64,000 bases of DNA from Roseiarcus sp963820775 (GCA_963820775.1 CAWGBF010000017.1:1-64000); one strand, 5' to 3'; positions 55,026-64,000 are shown, counted from the stretch's first letter. Translations and numbers: made by a program. The notes: generated by a model from the sequence alone, not told the origin.

Positions 55026-55142
55026 ATGGCCGGCCAGCCGCGCGCACAAGGCATCATCGTGTCCGGTGCCGCGGAGGGCGAGCGGGTCGTCTCGGTTGAC
55101 CGCATCCGCGAGGCGGAGAAGGAGGCGCAGGAGGTGGGGTGA
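55026..55142 (+). CDS. Possible 38-residue protein or gene remnant
   Basis: An ATG at 55026 opens MAGQPRAQGIIVSGAAEGER, ending REAEKEAQEVG at 55142. The residues look protein-like with a charged helix at the end, but there is no clear ribosome binding site. It could be the tail of a deleted gene. Confidence 0.25.
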   Translation: MAGQPRAQGIIVSGAAEGERVVSVDRIREAEKEAQEVG

Positions 55143-55212
55143 GGCCGTCCTTCTCCCCACGACCAAGGGGCGCGAGGCACCATTCATCAGCTCTCATCGG
55201 CAGTATTCGCTT

Positions 55213-55228
55213 TGTGACGTGTATCACA
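55213..55228. promoter_or_regulatory. Perfect CRP-type operator
   Basis: TGTGACGTGTATCACA is a perfect TGTGA-N6-TCACA palindrome, 285-305 bp before the orphan gene at 55518. It sits just upstream of the AT-richer island. Confidence 0.65.
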
Positions 55229-55517
55229 GACAAACTGATGATGGCGTGGTACCAAAAACCTGGGGAATAGTGTTGGGACGATATTAGAATGCCTACCCTT
55301 GCACATGCCAAATCGAGTCGTGGCGCCTATTCTTTGCGGACGCGACTATGTGGTTTTCTCGCAAACCACCCGGTTAGTTGAGCAGATGATATCCGATGTG
55401 GCTACAGGCCCATTCGCGAGATCGAGCGGATCAGGTTCGAGTTGCTGCACATCATGATGCGATAGTTGTCTCAGTGTATAATCGCCACAGTTTCAATTGG
55501 CGGCCAGGGGAACGACC

Positions 55518-56446
55518 ATGATGATCGTAAGACCGGCCGCTCCGGCGGCTGCAGAGGTGGTTTCTCCCGCCGTTTCAGCCCTCAAGCGAACCTCATTGAA
55601 GCCACCGGCGGACTCTACGTAACCAGCGTCAAGTTTCTTGGTAATTTTCTTGACCAGGGCTATCGCCGGATATTTACGGGAGTAATCGGCCTGCTATCGG
55701 GTGGTGCGGCGTTATTGACGGCCGGAATCCACGCAAATTTGATAACACCTCAGGCCTTTCGCTTTGACGTATTCTTTCCAACTACAGAGCCAGAAATAAT
55801 TGAGGATTTCGTAACCGTACGAATGGCGTTCTACCGAGATCCAGAAAAGCGTGCCGATCCCGTCGAGCAATACACGGACCCAGATGGCCAGACGCATAAT
55901 ATTTACAACAAGTCGAGCTACCTGGAGCATGTTACGCTACGGAATACAAATGCCGACTTCACCGTCCACCTTACAAGTAGCGGTGTACTTCCTCAAATCG
56001 TAACTCCTCTACCCATCGAAGTGGTTAGTGAACAAAGAGACAAAACAACCAATCGAGACGGCTACACATTTTCTATGCGTATAAAGCACAGAGAAGAGTA
56101 TTCCACAACTCCTTCACTAAAGATGATGTATATCTATCGAAATGGATTTTCTGCGGGTAATACCTTCTTTGGCAAGAACGTTATTTACAAAACTGAAAGG
56201 TTCAGCGCCATACTTGACTTTACCCAAATTCCGAATTTTGAACAGCTTATTACCGATCCCCCACAGGCATGCGTACGGAAGGTGGGTCAGGAAAGTCTCG
56301 AGACGCTGCCGCAGCTCAAGTGGTCCTCTGGCGTCGCCTTTGTCGACGTATCCGAATTGAATCCTGGGGACCGTGTTCGTGTTTTTTGGAACTGGAGTGA
56401 TTCACCGCGTGACAAGAAAGTAGAGTGCCGTGATGCTATGCGATAG
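55518..56446 (+). CDS. Orphan single-pass membrane protein in AT-richer DNA (probable frameshift near start)
   Basis: From about 55600 to 56446 one frame reads ATGGLYVTSVKFLGNFLDQG, a membrane helix (FTGVIGLLSGGAALLTAGIH) and a mostly beta exported part ending WNWSDSPRDKKVECRDAMR. In its own frame the upstream part (from 55466) looks like noise, whereas the frame from ATG 55518, after AGGGGAACGACC, reads MMIVRPAAPAAAEVVSPAVS before stopping; a missing base near 55575-55600 would join them. I do not recognise the family. G+C is low (25 of 60 in the line at 55741), unlike the flanks, so recent acquisition is likely. Confidence 0.6.
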
Positions 56447-56538
56447 ATACCGTATTGACGCGAGAACGCGTATTACGATAAGTGTGTTATCTGATGTAGC
56501 CTGTATGAATGGTGTAGGCAGGGTGGCATAACGAGGCC

Positions 56539-57495
56539 TCAATGTTTGCCCTCAAGATAGTCAAATATTTTAATTGACATATCAAAGCCAGATACACGAC
56601 GTAACTCCTGTATCAAGGTCGGAGACGTAACGTTGATTTCGATCAATTTGTCTCCAATGAAATCTAGACCAGCAAAAACGATCCCATTGGTTCTTAAGAC
56701 ATCCCCAACTTGGCCCGAAATGTCCCTCTGCCGCTTTGATATTTCCGTCGCGAACTCAGTGCCACCAGCAGCAATATTTGCTCGGAAATCTCCGGCCGCT
56801 GGTTTCCGCCCGAGAGCCGCGATTGGCTGACCATCAAGGACCATCACACGCGTATCCCCGTCGACGACCTCGGGAAGAAATGCTTGAACGATCACCGGTC
56901 CCTCGGGGACGCGTTTCATTATAAGATCCACGTATTTAGCAAAATTCTCATCACCTGCCGAACAGAGAAGTATACCTTTGCCGCTGGCGAGAAATGCAGG
57001 CTTAATAACGACTTTGTCGAAGCGCCTCGCAAAACTGAGAAGGTGATCCACATCAAATGAAACAAGCGTTTCTGGCATGTAATTTGAGAATAAAAACGCT
57101 GATAGTTTTTCCGAAATATTTCGTACGCCACTCGGAGAATTAACAAAGCGAACTTTATTCTCAGATGGAGATAATAGAAACGTTAGCGCCAGAAACCGTG
57201 TATCAAAAGGTGGATCCTTCCGGATAAAAACCACGTCATAATCGGAGACTAAATGTGGCTCTACATCACCGATATTAACGTGGCGAGAGGCTAATTTTTT
57301 ATGCTCTCTGATGTCCGGCGAAAGCGTGATCGTCCGAGTTAAAACGAGTGAATGAGCGTTCGAAAGGCTGAGATTTTGAAGCTCGCAGAAGGTAATAACG
57401 TGGCCACGGCTTTGAGCCTCAAGCATAAGATCTATACTAGAATCTTTCTTTGGATTGAGAGATTCAAGTTCATCTATGATGAAGCAAAGTTTCAA
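56539..57495 (-). CDS. GshB-like ATP-grasp ligase in AT-richer DNA
   Basis: From a TTG at 57495, after AGGTGG, the 318-residue protein starts MKLCFIIDELESLNPKKDSS, like the MKxAFIxDP start of prokaryotic glutathione synthetase, and has the normal length. Later blocks are VVFIRKDPPFDTRFLALTF, VKFVNSP-like VRFVNSPSGVRNISEKL, VIKPAFLASGKGI, GDTRVMVLDGQPIAALGRKP and GLDFIGDKLIEINVTSP. These are GshB family features, but with several changes from housekeeping GshB, and the low G+C suggests a foreign origin, so a related ligase is possible. The longer frame to 57567 also begins with TTG and lacks support. Confidence 0.78.
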   Translation of the reverse strand: MKLCFIIDELESLNPKKDSSIDLMLEAQSRGHVITFCELQNLSLSNAHSLVLTRTITLSPDIREHKKLASRHVNIGDVEPHLVSDYDVVFIRKDPPFDTRFLALTFLLSPSENKVRFVNSPSGVRNISEKLSAFLFSNYMPETLVSFDVDHLLSFARRFDKVVIKPAFLASGKGILLCSAGDENFAKYVDLIMKRVPEGPVIVQAFLPEVVDGDTRVMVLDGQPIAALGRKPAAGDFRANIAAGGTEFATEISKRQRDISGQVGDVLRTNGIVFAGLDFIGDKLIEINVTSPTLIQELRRVSGFDMSIKIFDYLEGKH

Positions 57496-57650
57496 TTTGG
57501 GCCACCTATGGTTTCTAGCGCCAACGTTCGCATTCTCGAGGTTAATAGGAAAATGTACCAGATACAAGACGGTTGCGAAGTGAAGGCTCAGGGCGTCTCA
57601 GAATTCGCCGCCGCGCAATCCGCTGCGGCGGAAACTCGAAAGGACGCCAG

Positions 57651-59288
57651 ATGACCCGACGCGCGCGCGACGTTCTCATCGACATCCTGCGCGATGAGGG
57701 AATAACCCACGTCTTCGGCAATCCGGGCTCAACCGAGATGCCGCTGATGGACGCGCTCGTCGACGCGCCGGACATCGCTTATGTCCTCGGTCTTCAGGAA
57801 GCGACCGCGGTCGGCATGGCCGACGGCTGGGCGCTTGCCTCGGGCCGCGCCGCCTTCGTCAACCTGCATGCGATGGGAGGCTTAGGCAACGCCATGGGCG
57901 TGCTGGTCGCCTCCAAGGCGAGCGAGACGCCGCTCGTCATCACCGCCGGCCAGCAGGACACAAGGCACCTGATGACCGAGCCGTGGCTCTCCGGCGACCT
58001 CGTCGCGCTCGCTGCGCCTGTGACCAAATGGGCGAAGGAGCTGCGCCGCGGCGACGATGTCGGCCCGGCGCTCAGGCGCGCCTTTGGCCTCGCCCGCACT
58101 CCGCCATGCGGGCCGGTGTTTCTGTCCCTGCCGATGGACATCCTCGATCAGGAAGTGAATCACCCGGCGCCGCCAGCCTCTTCGCAGCCGCTTCTCGGAC
58201 CCTCGCCTGACGCGGCGCGTCTGGCCGACAAACTCGCCAGGCTCGATCCGGATCGGGTCGTCGTCCTGCTTGGCGACGACCTGCCGGCGGCCGCGAGCGC
58301 TGGCCTGGTCGCCTTCGCAGAGGCAGGCGGCTTTCCAGTCTGGGGCACTCAGCTCACCTCGCGCACCGCGTTTCCGTCTCACCATCCGTGCTGGGCCGGC
58401 GTTTTGAAGCCCGACTTCGCCGAGATGCGCGCGCATCTGAAATCCGCGCAGGCGATCGTACTGGTCGGCGGACGCGCGTTCGTCGCTTACCCTTATCGCG
58501 AGGCCGAGCCGGTGCCCGAAGGGATCGCCGTCATGCATATCGCCGACAATCCGGAGGCGTTCGGACGCGAACACGCCGCCGACATGGCGCTGCTTGGCGA
58601 CATCAGCCAGACGCTCGCCGCCGTCGCTCAGCGTCTCGCGGAACTGGTCGATAAGACCAAGGTCGCGGAGCGGCTCGCCGCGCGTGGCGCGCGGCGGCGC
58701 GAGGCCCGGGAAGCGACGCGTAGGGACATTCTGGCGGAAAGCGCGAGTGCGCCGCTCAGCGCGGACGCCGCGGTGCTGGCGGCGCTCGACGCCTTGCCCG
58801 AGGACGCGATCATCGCCAACGATTCGGCGGCGACCTTCGGCCGCGTCCAGGATCTCATGACCACCGAGCCTGGCCGCTACTTCTTCGCCCGCGGCGGCGT
58901 GCTCGGCTGCAGCATGCCCGCCGCCGTCGGCGCCGCGCTGGCGACAAAGGGCTGGGTCGCCTCATTCGTCGGCGACGGGGGCGCGATGTATTCGCCGCAG
59001 GCTTTGTGGAGCGCCGCGCATTACAAAGCGCGGACGATCTTCGTGGTCTTCAACAATCGCCGCTATGGCGTGTTACAGAATGTCGCCAAGTCGCTCGGCT
59101 ATGCCAATGCGAAGGCCGGACGGTTCGTGGGTATGGATGTCGCCGATCCGGCGATCGACTTTCAAGCGCTGGCCGCGTCAATGGGCGTGCCGGCTGAGCA
59201 GGCGGACGATCGCCATGCGATCGGCGCGGCGATCGGGCGCGCGCTCAAGCGCGAGGGCCCATCGCTGATCGAGATCCCGATCCGCTGA
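57651..59288 (+). CDS. Thiamine-diphosphate enzyme, benzoylformate-decarboxylase/acetolactate-synthase type
   Basis: From the ATG at 57651 (after AAAGGA) the 545-residue enzyme has the Pyr domain with the activating Glu in VLGLQEATAVGMADGWA (E about 50), the central domain (KLARLDPDRVVVLLGDDLPA) and the PP domain with the ThDP motif VGDGGAMYSPQALWSAAHY then VVFNNRRYGVL. FGNPGSTEMPLMDAL is typical of benzoylformate-decarboxylase-like members. No small regulatory subunit is adjacent, which argues against a biosynthetic acetolactate synthase. Confidence 0.88.
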   Translation: MTRRARDVLIDILRDEGITHVFGNPGSTEMPLMDALVDAPDIAYVLGLQEATAVGMADGWALASGRAAFVNLHAMGGLGNAMGVLVASKASETPLVITAGQQDTRHLMTEPWLSGDLVALAAPVTKWAKELRRGDDVGPALRRAFGLARTPPCGPVFLSLPMDILDQEVNHPAPPASSQPLLGPSPDAARLADKLARLDPDRVVVLLGDDLPAAASAGLVAFAEAGGFPVWGTQLTSRTAFPSHHPCWAGVLKPDFAEMRAHLKSAQAIVLVGGRAFVAYPYREAEPVPEGIAVMHIADNPEAFGREHAADMALLGDISQTLAAVAQRLAELVDKTKVAERLAARGARRREAREATRRDILAESASAPLSADAAVLAALDALPEDAIIANDSAATFGRVQDLMTTEPGRYFFARGGVLGCSMPAAVGAALATKGWVASFVGDGGAMYSPQALWSAAHYKARTIFVVFNNRRYGVLQNVAKSLGYANAKAGRFVGMDVADPAIDFQALAASMGVPAEQADDRHAIGAAIGRALKREGPSLIEIPIR

Positions 59289-59299
59289 GGTCGCGCGCG

Positions 59300-59410
59300 G
59301 CACCGTCATCGCGAGCGCAAGCGAAACGATCCAGGAGAACGTAGGGCGCTCTATGTCGCTGGATTGCTTCGTCGCTATCGCTTCTCGCGATGATGGGTCG
59401 CAAGCTCGTG
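59300..59410. repeat. Intergenic GTCATCGCGAG / CTGGATTGCTTCGTCGC repeat
   Basis: CGTCATCGCGAGCGCAAGCG at about 59306 and CTGGATTGCTTCGTCGCTAT at about 59359 are the arms of an interspersed palindrome. A second copy is at about 60697-60835. The type is widespread in bacterial genomes. Confidence 0.65.
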
Positions 59411-59417
59411 GATCATC

Positions 59418-60035
59418 TCAGTGCAGATCGCGAGTGTAGACAAATCTCGGCATGTTCCAGCCGTAGCGAATCGCTAGCAGGCGGAGCGCCAATCCCGCGG
59501 CCATGGCGACAATCATCACCGGGTCGTGAGGAAGTCCAGCAGCCAGGCCGCCGACATAGAGGGCGCCGGCGACGACGGAGACGCTGGCGTAGAGCTCGCT
59601 GCGAAACAGCAAGGGTATGTCGTTGCACAGCACGTCGCGCAGCACCCCGCCGACGCATCCCGTGATCATGCCCGACATGATGACGATGAGGAAGGGTAGA
59701 TCAAGATCGAGCGCGACGTTGCATCCGATCACTGTGAACAGGGCGAGGCCGATCGCGTCGAGAACGAGAAAGACGTTGCGCAGACGATGTATGACGCGAG
59801 CGATTGCGATCGTGAACAGCGCGGCGCCCGCAGTCACCAAGAGGTAGTACGGGTGCTGGACCCATGAGAGCGGATAGTGGCCAAGCAGAATGTCGCGCGT
59901 TGAGCCGCCGCCGAGCGCGGTCACGCAGCCGAGCATGCAAACGCCAACCCAGTCCATCGATCGGCGGCCAGCGGCCAAAGCCGCAGTCATCCCCTCGACA
60001 ACGATGGCGAGAATGTAGAGAGCGTGAAACAGCAT
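59418..60035 (-). CDS. TRIC-type/UPF0126 membrane channel protein
   Basis: From the ATG at 60035 the 205-residue protein has seven helices in two homologous halves, each with a glycine hinge: ALGGGSTRDILLG and CVGGVLRDVLCND. This is the UPF0126 family, related to trimeric intracellular cation channels. The N-terminal extension to 60167 is not supported. Confidence 0.92.
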   Translation of the reverse strand: MLFHALYILAIVVEGMTAALAAGRRSMDWVGVCMLGCVTALGGGSTRDILLGHYPLSWVQHPYYLLVTAGAALFTIAIARVIHRLRNVFLVLDAIGLALFTVIGCNVALDLDLPFLIVIMSGMITGCVGGVLRDVLCNDIPLLFRSELYASVSVVAGALYVGGLAAGLPHDPVMIVAMAAGLALRLLAIRYGWNMPRFVYTRDLH

Positions 60036-60103
60036 GGCGTCCTTGCGGGCGTCGAGAGCCGCGGCGCGCCCCGAGGATCCGGTGGGCGCATCCTCAACGG
60101 ACG

Positions 60104-60613
60104 CTACGCTCGAACGACTTTCGCAGCGGTGACCGGCGAATGCCTCAACGTCTGCAGCACGACGCAATAGCGCTCGGTCAGCTTCAGCAACGTGTCGAGC
60201 TGCTCCTGCGGCGCGTCGGTGTCGAGTTCGAATTTTAGGCGGATGTCGGTGAACCCGACAGGCGCCTGCTTGTCGACGCCGAGCGTGCCGCGAAAGTCGA
60301 GATCGCCTTCCGCCGCAACCTGGCCCGAGCGCAACTCGATCCCCATCGACGTCGCCACCGCCTTCAATGTCACGCCGGCGCAGGCGACCAGCGCCTCGAG
60401 CAGCATATCGCCGGAGCAGAGCTCCGCGCCGCTTCCCCCGGTCGCCGGATGAAGCCCGGCCACGGCGAGCGCCCGTCCGGTCTCGACCTTGCAGGCGACG
60501 CCTTCGGAATCGAGCGCGCCATTGGCTTTGAGCGTGACCAGCCCCGCCTTCGCGTCGCTGCGGTAGCGTTCCTTGAGCGGCGCCTGAATAGCGCGCAATT
60601 CGTCGACATTCAT
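60104..60613 (-). CDS. OsmC-family protein
   Basis: The 169-residue protein has an OsmC domain with LLEALVACAGVTLKAVATSM (the reactive Cys region) and ERYCVVLQTLRHSP, the second Cys. OsmC/Ohr proteins reduce organic peroxides or act in osmotic stress; it is not of the short Ohr type. It follows the TRIC-type gene on the same strand in the opposite direction to coaD. Confidence 0.88.
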   Translation of the reverse strand: MNVDELRAIQAPLKERYRSDAKAGLVTLKANGALDSEGVACKVETGRALAVAGLHPATGGSGAELCSGDMLLEALVACAGVTLKAVATSMGIELRSGQVAAEGDLDFRGTLGVDKQAPVGFTDIRLKFELDTDAPQEQLDTLLKLTERYCVVLQTLRHSPVTAAKVVRA

Positions 60614-60696
60614 GTCGTGTCTCCTCTCAAATTCGCTTCAACCAAAAGTCATGCGGGCGGCGCGGCTGCAACCCGCACCAGATGGGCGCGAGTGGA

Positions 60697-60840
60697 GTTG
60701 TCATCGCGAGGAGGCCACAGGGCGTCGTGAGACGCCCGTCTCTCGACGGGCTATGGGCCCGATGCGGCGATCCAGGGATGAAGCGCGACGCCCTACGATT
60801 CCTGGATTGCTTCGTCGCTCGCTCCTCACAATGACGATCC
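60697..60840. repeat. Intergenic repeat with nested hairpin
   Basis: TTGTCATCGCGAGGAGG and TTCCTGGATTGCTTCGTCGC repeat the pattern at 59306-59390. Between them lies the hairpin ACGCCCGTCTCTCGACGGGC plus TATG (60732-60755), also found at 8674 and 33685. Confidence 0.65.
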
Positions 60841-61146
60841 ACCCCCCCCCTCACCCGCCCCGGGGCCCTTCCAATCGAACGGTAGCGGCGCTTCCCGAAA
60901 CGCGAACCGGTCGAGATGCGAGGCGACCACGCCTTTCATGCGCTCGACGGCTTCGTCCTCCTCGCCTTCGATCGTGACCTGAAGCGCATCAGCGCCGGCG
61001 TCGAACGTGGCGACTGCGGCCGGAAACCTGACCACGCCTTTCCGCTCCGAAAGGTCGACCTCCAGCTTGTGGCTCCAATGCTTGCAAACCTGCTGCATGT
61101 ATTTGGCGGCGTTGACCGTGGGAACGCTGGCCGTGGCGACTGGCAT
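60826..61146 (-). CDS. DUF2218 family protein
   Basis: The 106-residue protein reads VNAAKYMQQVCKHWSHKLEV and VRFPAAVATFDAGADALQVT, the DUF2218 signature. Members are small metal-related or unknown proteins, often near siderophore or iron genes. The Gly-rich tail (GPGAGEGGGGSSL) runs into repeat sequence. It is divergent from coaD. Confidence 0.88.
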   Translation of the reverse strand: MPVATASVPTVNAAKYMQQVCKHWSHKLEVDLSERKGVVRFPAAVATFDAGADALQVTIEGEEDEAVERMKGVVASHLDRFAFREAPLPFDWKGPGAGEGGGGSSL

Positions 61147-61339
61147 GTTGATTATGTCTTTCGGTGTTCAATGCGGCTTGGCGCGCTGAATTGCGTGGCG
61201 GGTCGCGTGGCCACGATCAAACGTGGGCGTGTGCCGGGAACTTAGCCCAAAACCCGTTTCCGACTCAACGGCGACCCCGCTGGCGTGGACAACGCAAGTC
61301 CGCTTGCCGTCTCCCGCCGCCCAAGCTAACGCTTGCGCA

Positions 61340-61861
61340 ATGACCCGCATCGGCTTCTTCTCCGGCTCGTTCGATCCGATGACCAATGGTCATCTGGACG
61401 TGATCGAGCATGCCGCGGCTTTGTGCGACCGGCTGGTCGTCGGCGTCGGCTCCAATCCCAACAAGGCCGCTTTGTTCACGGTCAAGGAGCGGCTGAAACT
61501 GATCCGCGAGGCGGCCGCGCCGATCATGGCCAAGGCGCGATGCGAACTGGAGGTCGTCGAATTCACCGGCCTCGCCATCGAGGCTGCGCGCAAAGCCGGC
61601 GCCACGCTGATCTTCCGAGGCCTGCGGGACGGAACCGATTTCGACTATGAGATGCAGATGGCGGGCATGAACGGCGCGATGGCGCCCGAGCTGCGCACCG
61701 TCTTCCTGCCAGCCTCCTCGCCAGTGCGTCCGATCACCGCGACGCTGGTGCGCCAGATCGCCTCGATGGGCGGCGACGCCTCCCCCTTCGCTCCGCCCAA
61801 TGTCGTCAAGGCGCTGAAAGCGAAGTTTAAGCAAATGAACCTGAGACCCTTCCCGCTCTGA
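61340..61861 (+). CDS. coaD: Phosphopantetheine adenylyltransferase
   Basis: The 173-residue enzyme starts MTRIGFFSGSFDPMTNGHLD, with the HxGH-like TNGHLD nucleotide motif, and has LIFRGLRDGTDFDYEMQMAG and SSPVRPITATLVRQIASMGG. It makes dephospho-CoA in the penultimate step of CoA synthesis. The ATG at 61340 gives normal length; upstream codons are not conserved in type. Confidence 0.96.
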   Translation: MTRIGFFSGSFDPMTNGHLDVIEHAAALCDRLVVGVGSNPNKAALFTVKERLKLIREAAAPIMAKARCELEVVEFTGLAIEAARKAGATLIFRGLRDGTDFDYEMQMAGMNGAMAPELRTVFLPASSPVRPITATLVRQIASMGGDASPFAPPNVVKALKAKFKQMNLRPFPL

Positions 61862-61874
61862 AAGACGCTCCGAA

Positions 61875-63169
61875 TTGGACGATCCGATACGAGCGCGCGC
61901 CGATCATGCGCTGATCCGATACGGCGGGAAGTTCTCCGATTTCGTCGCGGCTTCCGCCAAGGGATCGTTCATCTATGACGCGCGCGGCCGGCGCGTGCTC
62001 GATTTCACCTCGGGACAGATGAGCGCGATCCTCGGTCACTCGCATCCGGCCATCGTCGAGACCGTGCAGCGCTCAATTGCGACGCTCGACCACCTGTTCA
62101 GCGGCATGCTGTCCGAACCGGTCGTCGCCCTGGCGGAAGCCCTGAAGGCCATCACGCCCCCGGTCTCGACCGCGTCCTGCTCTTGAGCACCGGCGCTGAA
62201 TCCAACGAGGCGGCGCTCAAGATGGCCCGCCTCGCCACAGGCGGCTACGAGGTTGTCGGCTTCGCGCAGTCGTGGCACGGGATGACCGGAGGCGCAGCCG
62301 CCGCCACCTACGCCGCCGGGCGTCGCGGCTATGGGCCGCTCAGCGTCGGCGGCATCGCGATCATGGCGCCGAACCTCTATCGCCCATCCTTCGGCGCGCC
62401 GTCTGCTTACGACTGGCGCGCCGAGCTCGACTATGGCTTCGACCTTGTCGACCGTCAGTCGACCGGCGCGCTCGCCGCCTTCATCGCCGAGCCCATCTTG
62501 AGCTCCGGCGGCATCCTGGACCTGCCGCCGGGCTACCTTTCCGAGCTCAAGCGCCATTGCGAGAAGCGCGGCATGATGCTGATCGTCGACGAGGCGCAAA
62601 CCGGTCTCGGCCGCACCGGCGAGATGTTCGCGTTTTCGCGCGACGGCATCGTTCCGGACGTCCTCACGCTGTCCAAGACCTTGGGCGCCGGCCTGCCGCT
62701 CGCGGCGGTGCTGACCTCTGCGGAAATCGAGGAGCGCTGCCATGAGCGCGGCTTCCTGTTCTATACGACCCATGTGTCCGATCCGCTGCCCGCTTGCGTA
62801 GGCTTGGCCGTGCTAGACGTGATCATTCGCCAGAAGCTGGAAAAGCGCGCGGCGGAGGTGGGAGAGCGCCTAAGGAAGGGGCTCGAGACATTGCGCGACG
62901 AATTCGATTGCATCGGCGACGTGCGCGGGCGCGGCCTCCTGCTCGGCGTCGAGATCGTCGAGGACAAGGCCTCGAAGAAACCCGACACGGCGCTCGGCGC
63001 GCGCATCACCGATCACGCGATGGAGCTTGGCCTTTCCATGAACATCGTGAACCTGCCGGGGATGGGCGGCGTCTTCCGCATCGCTCCGCCGCTCACCGTC
63101 ACCGACGACGAAATCGACCTAGGCGTCACGATCCTGCGCGGCGCGGTGCGCGGCGCGCTGAAGGGGTAG
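61875..63169 (+). CDS. Class III pyridoxal-phosphate aminotransferase (frameshifted)
   Basis: The start (TTG at 61875, LDDPIRARADHALIRYGGKF) and the family block LDFTSGQMSAILGHSHPAIV are in one frame, which stops at 62186. One missing base in the C-run 62157-62161 rejoins it to the main frame: GLDRVLLLSTGAESNEAALK, then LIVDEAQTGLGRTGEMFAF, TLSKTLGAGLPLAAVLT (PLP Lys) and YTTHVSDPLPACVGLAVL. Relatives are 2,2-dialkylglycine decarboxylase and omega-transaminases. It is 13 bp after coaD. Confidence 0.88.
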
Positions 63170-63281
63170 GCAGGCGGCATATAAGTGGTTGAAAGCTATG
63201 TTCTTGGAAGGGCGGAGACGAACGGAAGCGGCAGCCTATCAAGATGAAAAGCACGTCAAGCCAACCGGGACGAGTCAAGTG

Positions 63282-63996
63282 CTATGCGCTGGGAGCACCG
63301 TGATCATTCCACCGAAGTACCCCGCCGTGGTCCATCTTTGCTGTCGTTACAAGACCGGCCCCGAGTGTGCCGTGGGGAGCGTAAACATAGTGAAAAACGA
63401 GTATCTCCTCCGTACCGTCACCGTCCAGGTCGGCGCGAAGAAGCTCTCGCATAAGGACCGACAGACCATTTTCGACGCGGAAGCGTAACTCCCATTGGTC
63501 TTGTTTTTCGATGTGGCAAGCTCCAGCCTCGACCAAGTCTGCAATTGTTTTGTGCCCACTCAGTCTGCTCTTGGCTTCGGGTGGGTCCACTATCGCCTCC
63601 GTCACCCATTCCGCACCCCATCTGTCGAGATGGTTCATCGTTAGGATTGGCTCACGGATTTCGGATTGCTCGGCATACCGGGAGTTCTCGCACGGCTTTG
63701 AGGAGCTGAGCGGTTTCTTCCGCCATAGACGCGGCCTTGATTTCGAATGTGGTCAGCGGATAGTAGCCCTGCTCTCTTCCGATTAGATATTCATTGGCCG
63801 TTCTGACAAGGATCGGCGCTGCGGTGTCTGAGTGTAGCGTGATCTCTGTAATTGATCCTCCGCCCAGGGCAAATCGCCTATCCATCAAGACTGCGGCCAT
63901 TGAGGAATTTGCCGTCGCTATATCTTCACCTTCCACGCCGGGCGTTATCCGAAGTGGAACTTCGCCGTCGGCCTTGTGGCGCACATAGGAGAACAT
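63282..63996 (-). CDS. Unrecognised protein with LDGDGTEE motif (frameshifted, near window edge)
   Basis: An ATG at 63996 begins MFSYVRHKADGEVPLRITPG and runs to KAVRE; then one extra base near 63680-63688 shifts it. The following frame gives SRYAEQSEIREPILTMNHLD, CHIEKQDQWELRFRVENGLS, RADLDGDGTEEILVFHYVYA and ends at 63282. LDGDGTEE is a possible calcium loop. I do not recognise the family; the gene may extend past the window. The plus-strand frame at 63189-63488 is its shadow. Confidence 0.5.
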
Positions 63997-64000
63997 ATCG

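Larger units (their letters stand above)
54724..55517. other. Intergenic region between the cyclase and the AT-richer island
   Basis: Nearly 800 bp with little coding signal. It holds a 38-codon open frame at 55026-55142 and a perfect CRP-type site at 55213-55228. Base composition starts to fall toward AT after about 55200. Confidence 0.5.

Noticed and set aside
1..64000. Search for tRNA, rRNA, CRISPR, integrase, transposase or phage genes
   Set aside because: None seen by eye in the spacers or among the frames; a covariance-model scan would be needed to exclude a small RNA.

Overview
The window reads as chromosomal DNA of a GC-rich alphaproteobacterium, most likely of the order Hyphomicrobiales (a Beijerinckiaceae/Methylocystaceae-like relative is my guess; no 16S gene is present to settle it). 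The evidence is a CckA-type hybrid kinase, a DksA with the reduced-cysteine zinc finger usual in this class, a DUF3126 protein, an OpgD/OpgH pair and an extensin-like cell-wall protein. I see no tRNA, rRNA, CRISPR array, integrase or insertion sequence.

Layout: 0.7-4.6 kb, a large secreted repeat protein split by a frameshift. 4.7-7.6 kb, a DUF3775 protein, a small membrane protein and an L,D-transpeptidase fused to an extensin-like domain. 8.0-12.9 kb, rpmI-rplT-pheS-(78-aa ORF)-pheT. 13.3-17.4 kb, a Crp-family regulator and a copper cluster (DUF2946-like protein, putative outer-membrane protein, CopC, PCuAC, CopD). 17.6-20.3 kb, a frameshifted oleate hydratase and a Gly/His-rich repeat protein. 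20.4-25.8 kb, glmU and opgD-opgH. 26-30.5 kb, a two-component pair facing a PepSY/cytochrome b561 pair, then a small membrane protein and a rhomboid protease. 31-36.5 kb, a malate/lactate-type dehydrogenase, PAS and PilZ proteins, gamma-carbonic-anhydrase-like protein, DUF3126, cysE and small envelope proteins. 36.5-40.5 kb, a cyclase, a decayed HepT/MntA pair and four membrane proteins. 40.7-44.5 kb, an orphan ABC binding protein, an 8-oxoguanine-deaminase-like enzyme, a cupin and a MarR regulator with paired operators. 44.5-49.9 kb, a DUF5666-like protein, a PPP-type phosphatase, a VWA protein, UspA, DksA and FliO. 50.2-54.7 kb, CckA and a GAF/class III cyclase. 55.5-57.5 kb, an AT-richer island with an orphan protein and a GshB-like ligase. 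57.7-64 kb, a ThDP enzyme, TRIC-type channel, OsmC, DUF2218, coaD, a class III aminotransferase and an unrecognised broken gene at the edge.

Two themes cross the window. First, four perfect TGTGA-N6-TCACA palindromes lie upstream of genes, one in front of a Crp-family regulator whose recognition helix (RETVSR) and nucleotide pocket match true CRP, and one in front of a nucleotide cyclase gene. This looks like a local cAMP-CRP regulon including two uncharacterised genes. Second, about eleven genes are broken by single-base indels, mostly one extra base. Most of these families are normally intact and so many breaks in 64 kb suggests residual assembly error (insertion-rich, as in unpolished long reads) rather than mass pseudogenisation. 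One case can be pinned to a single base by comparison with neighbouring tandem repeats.
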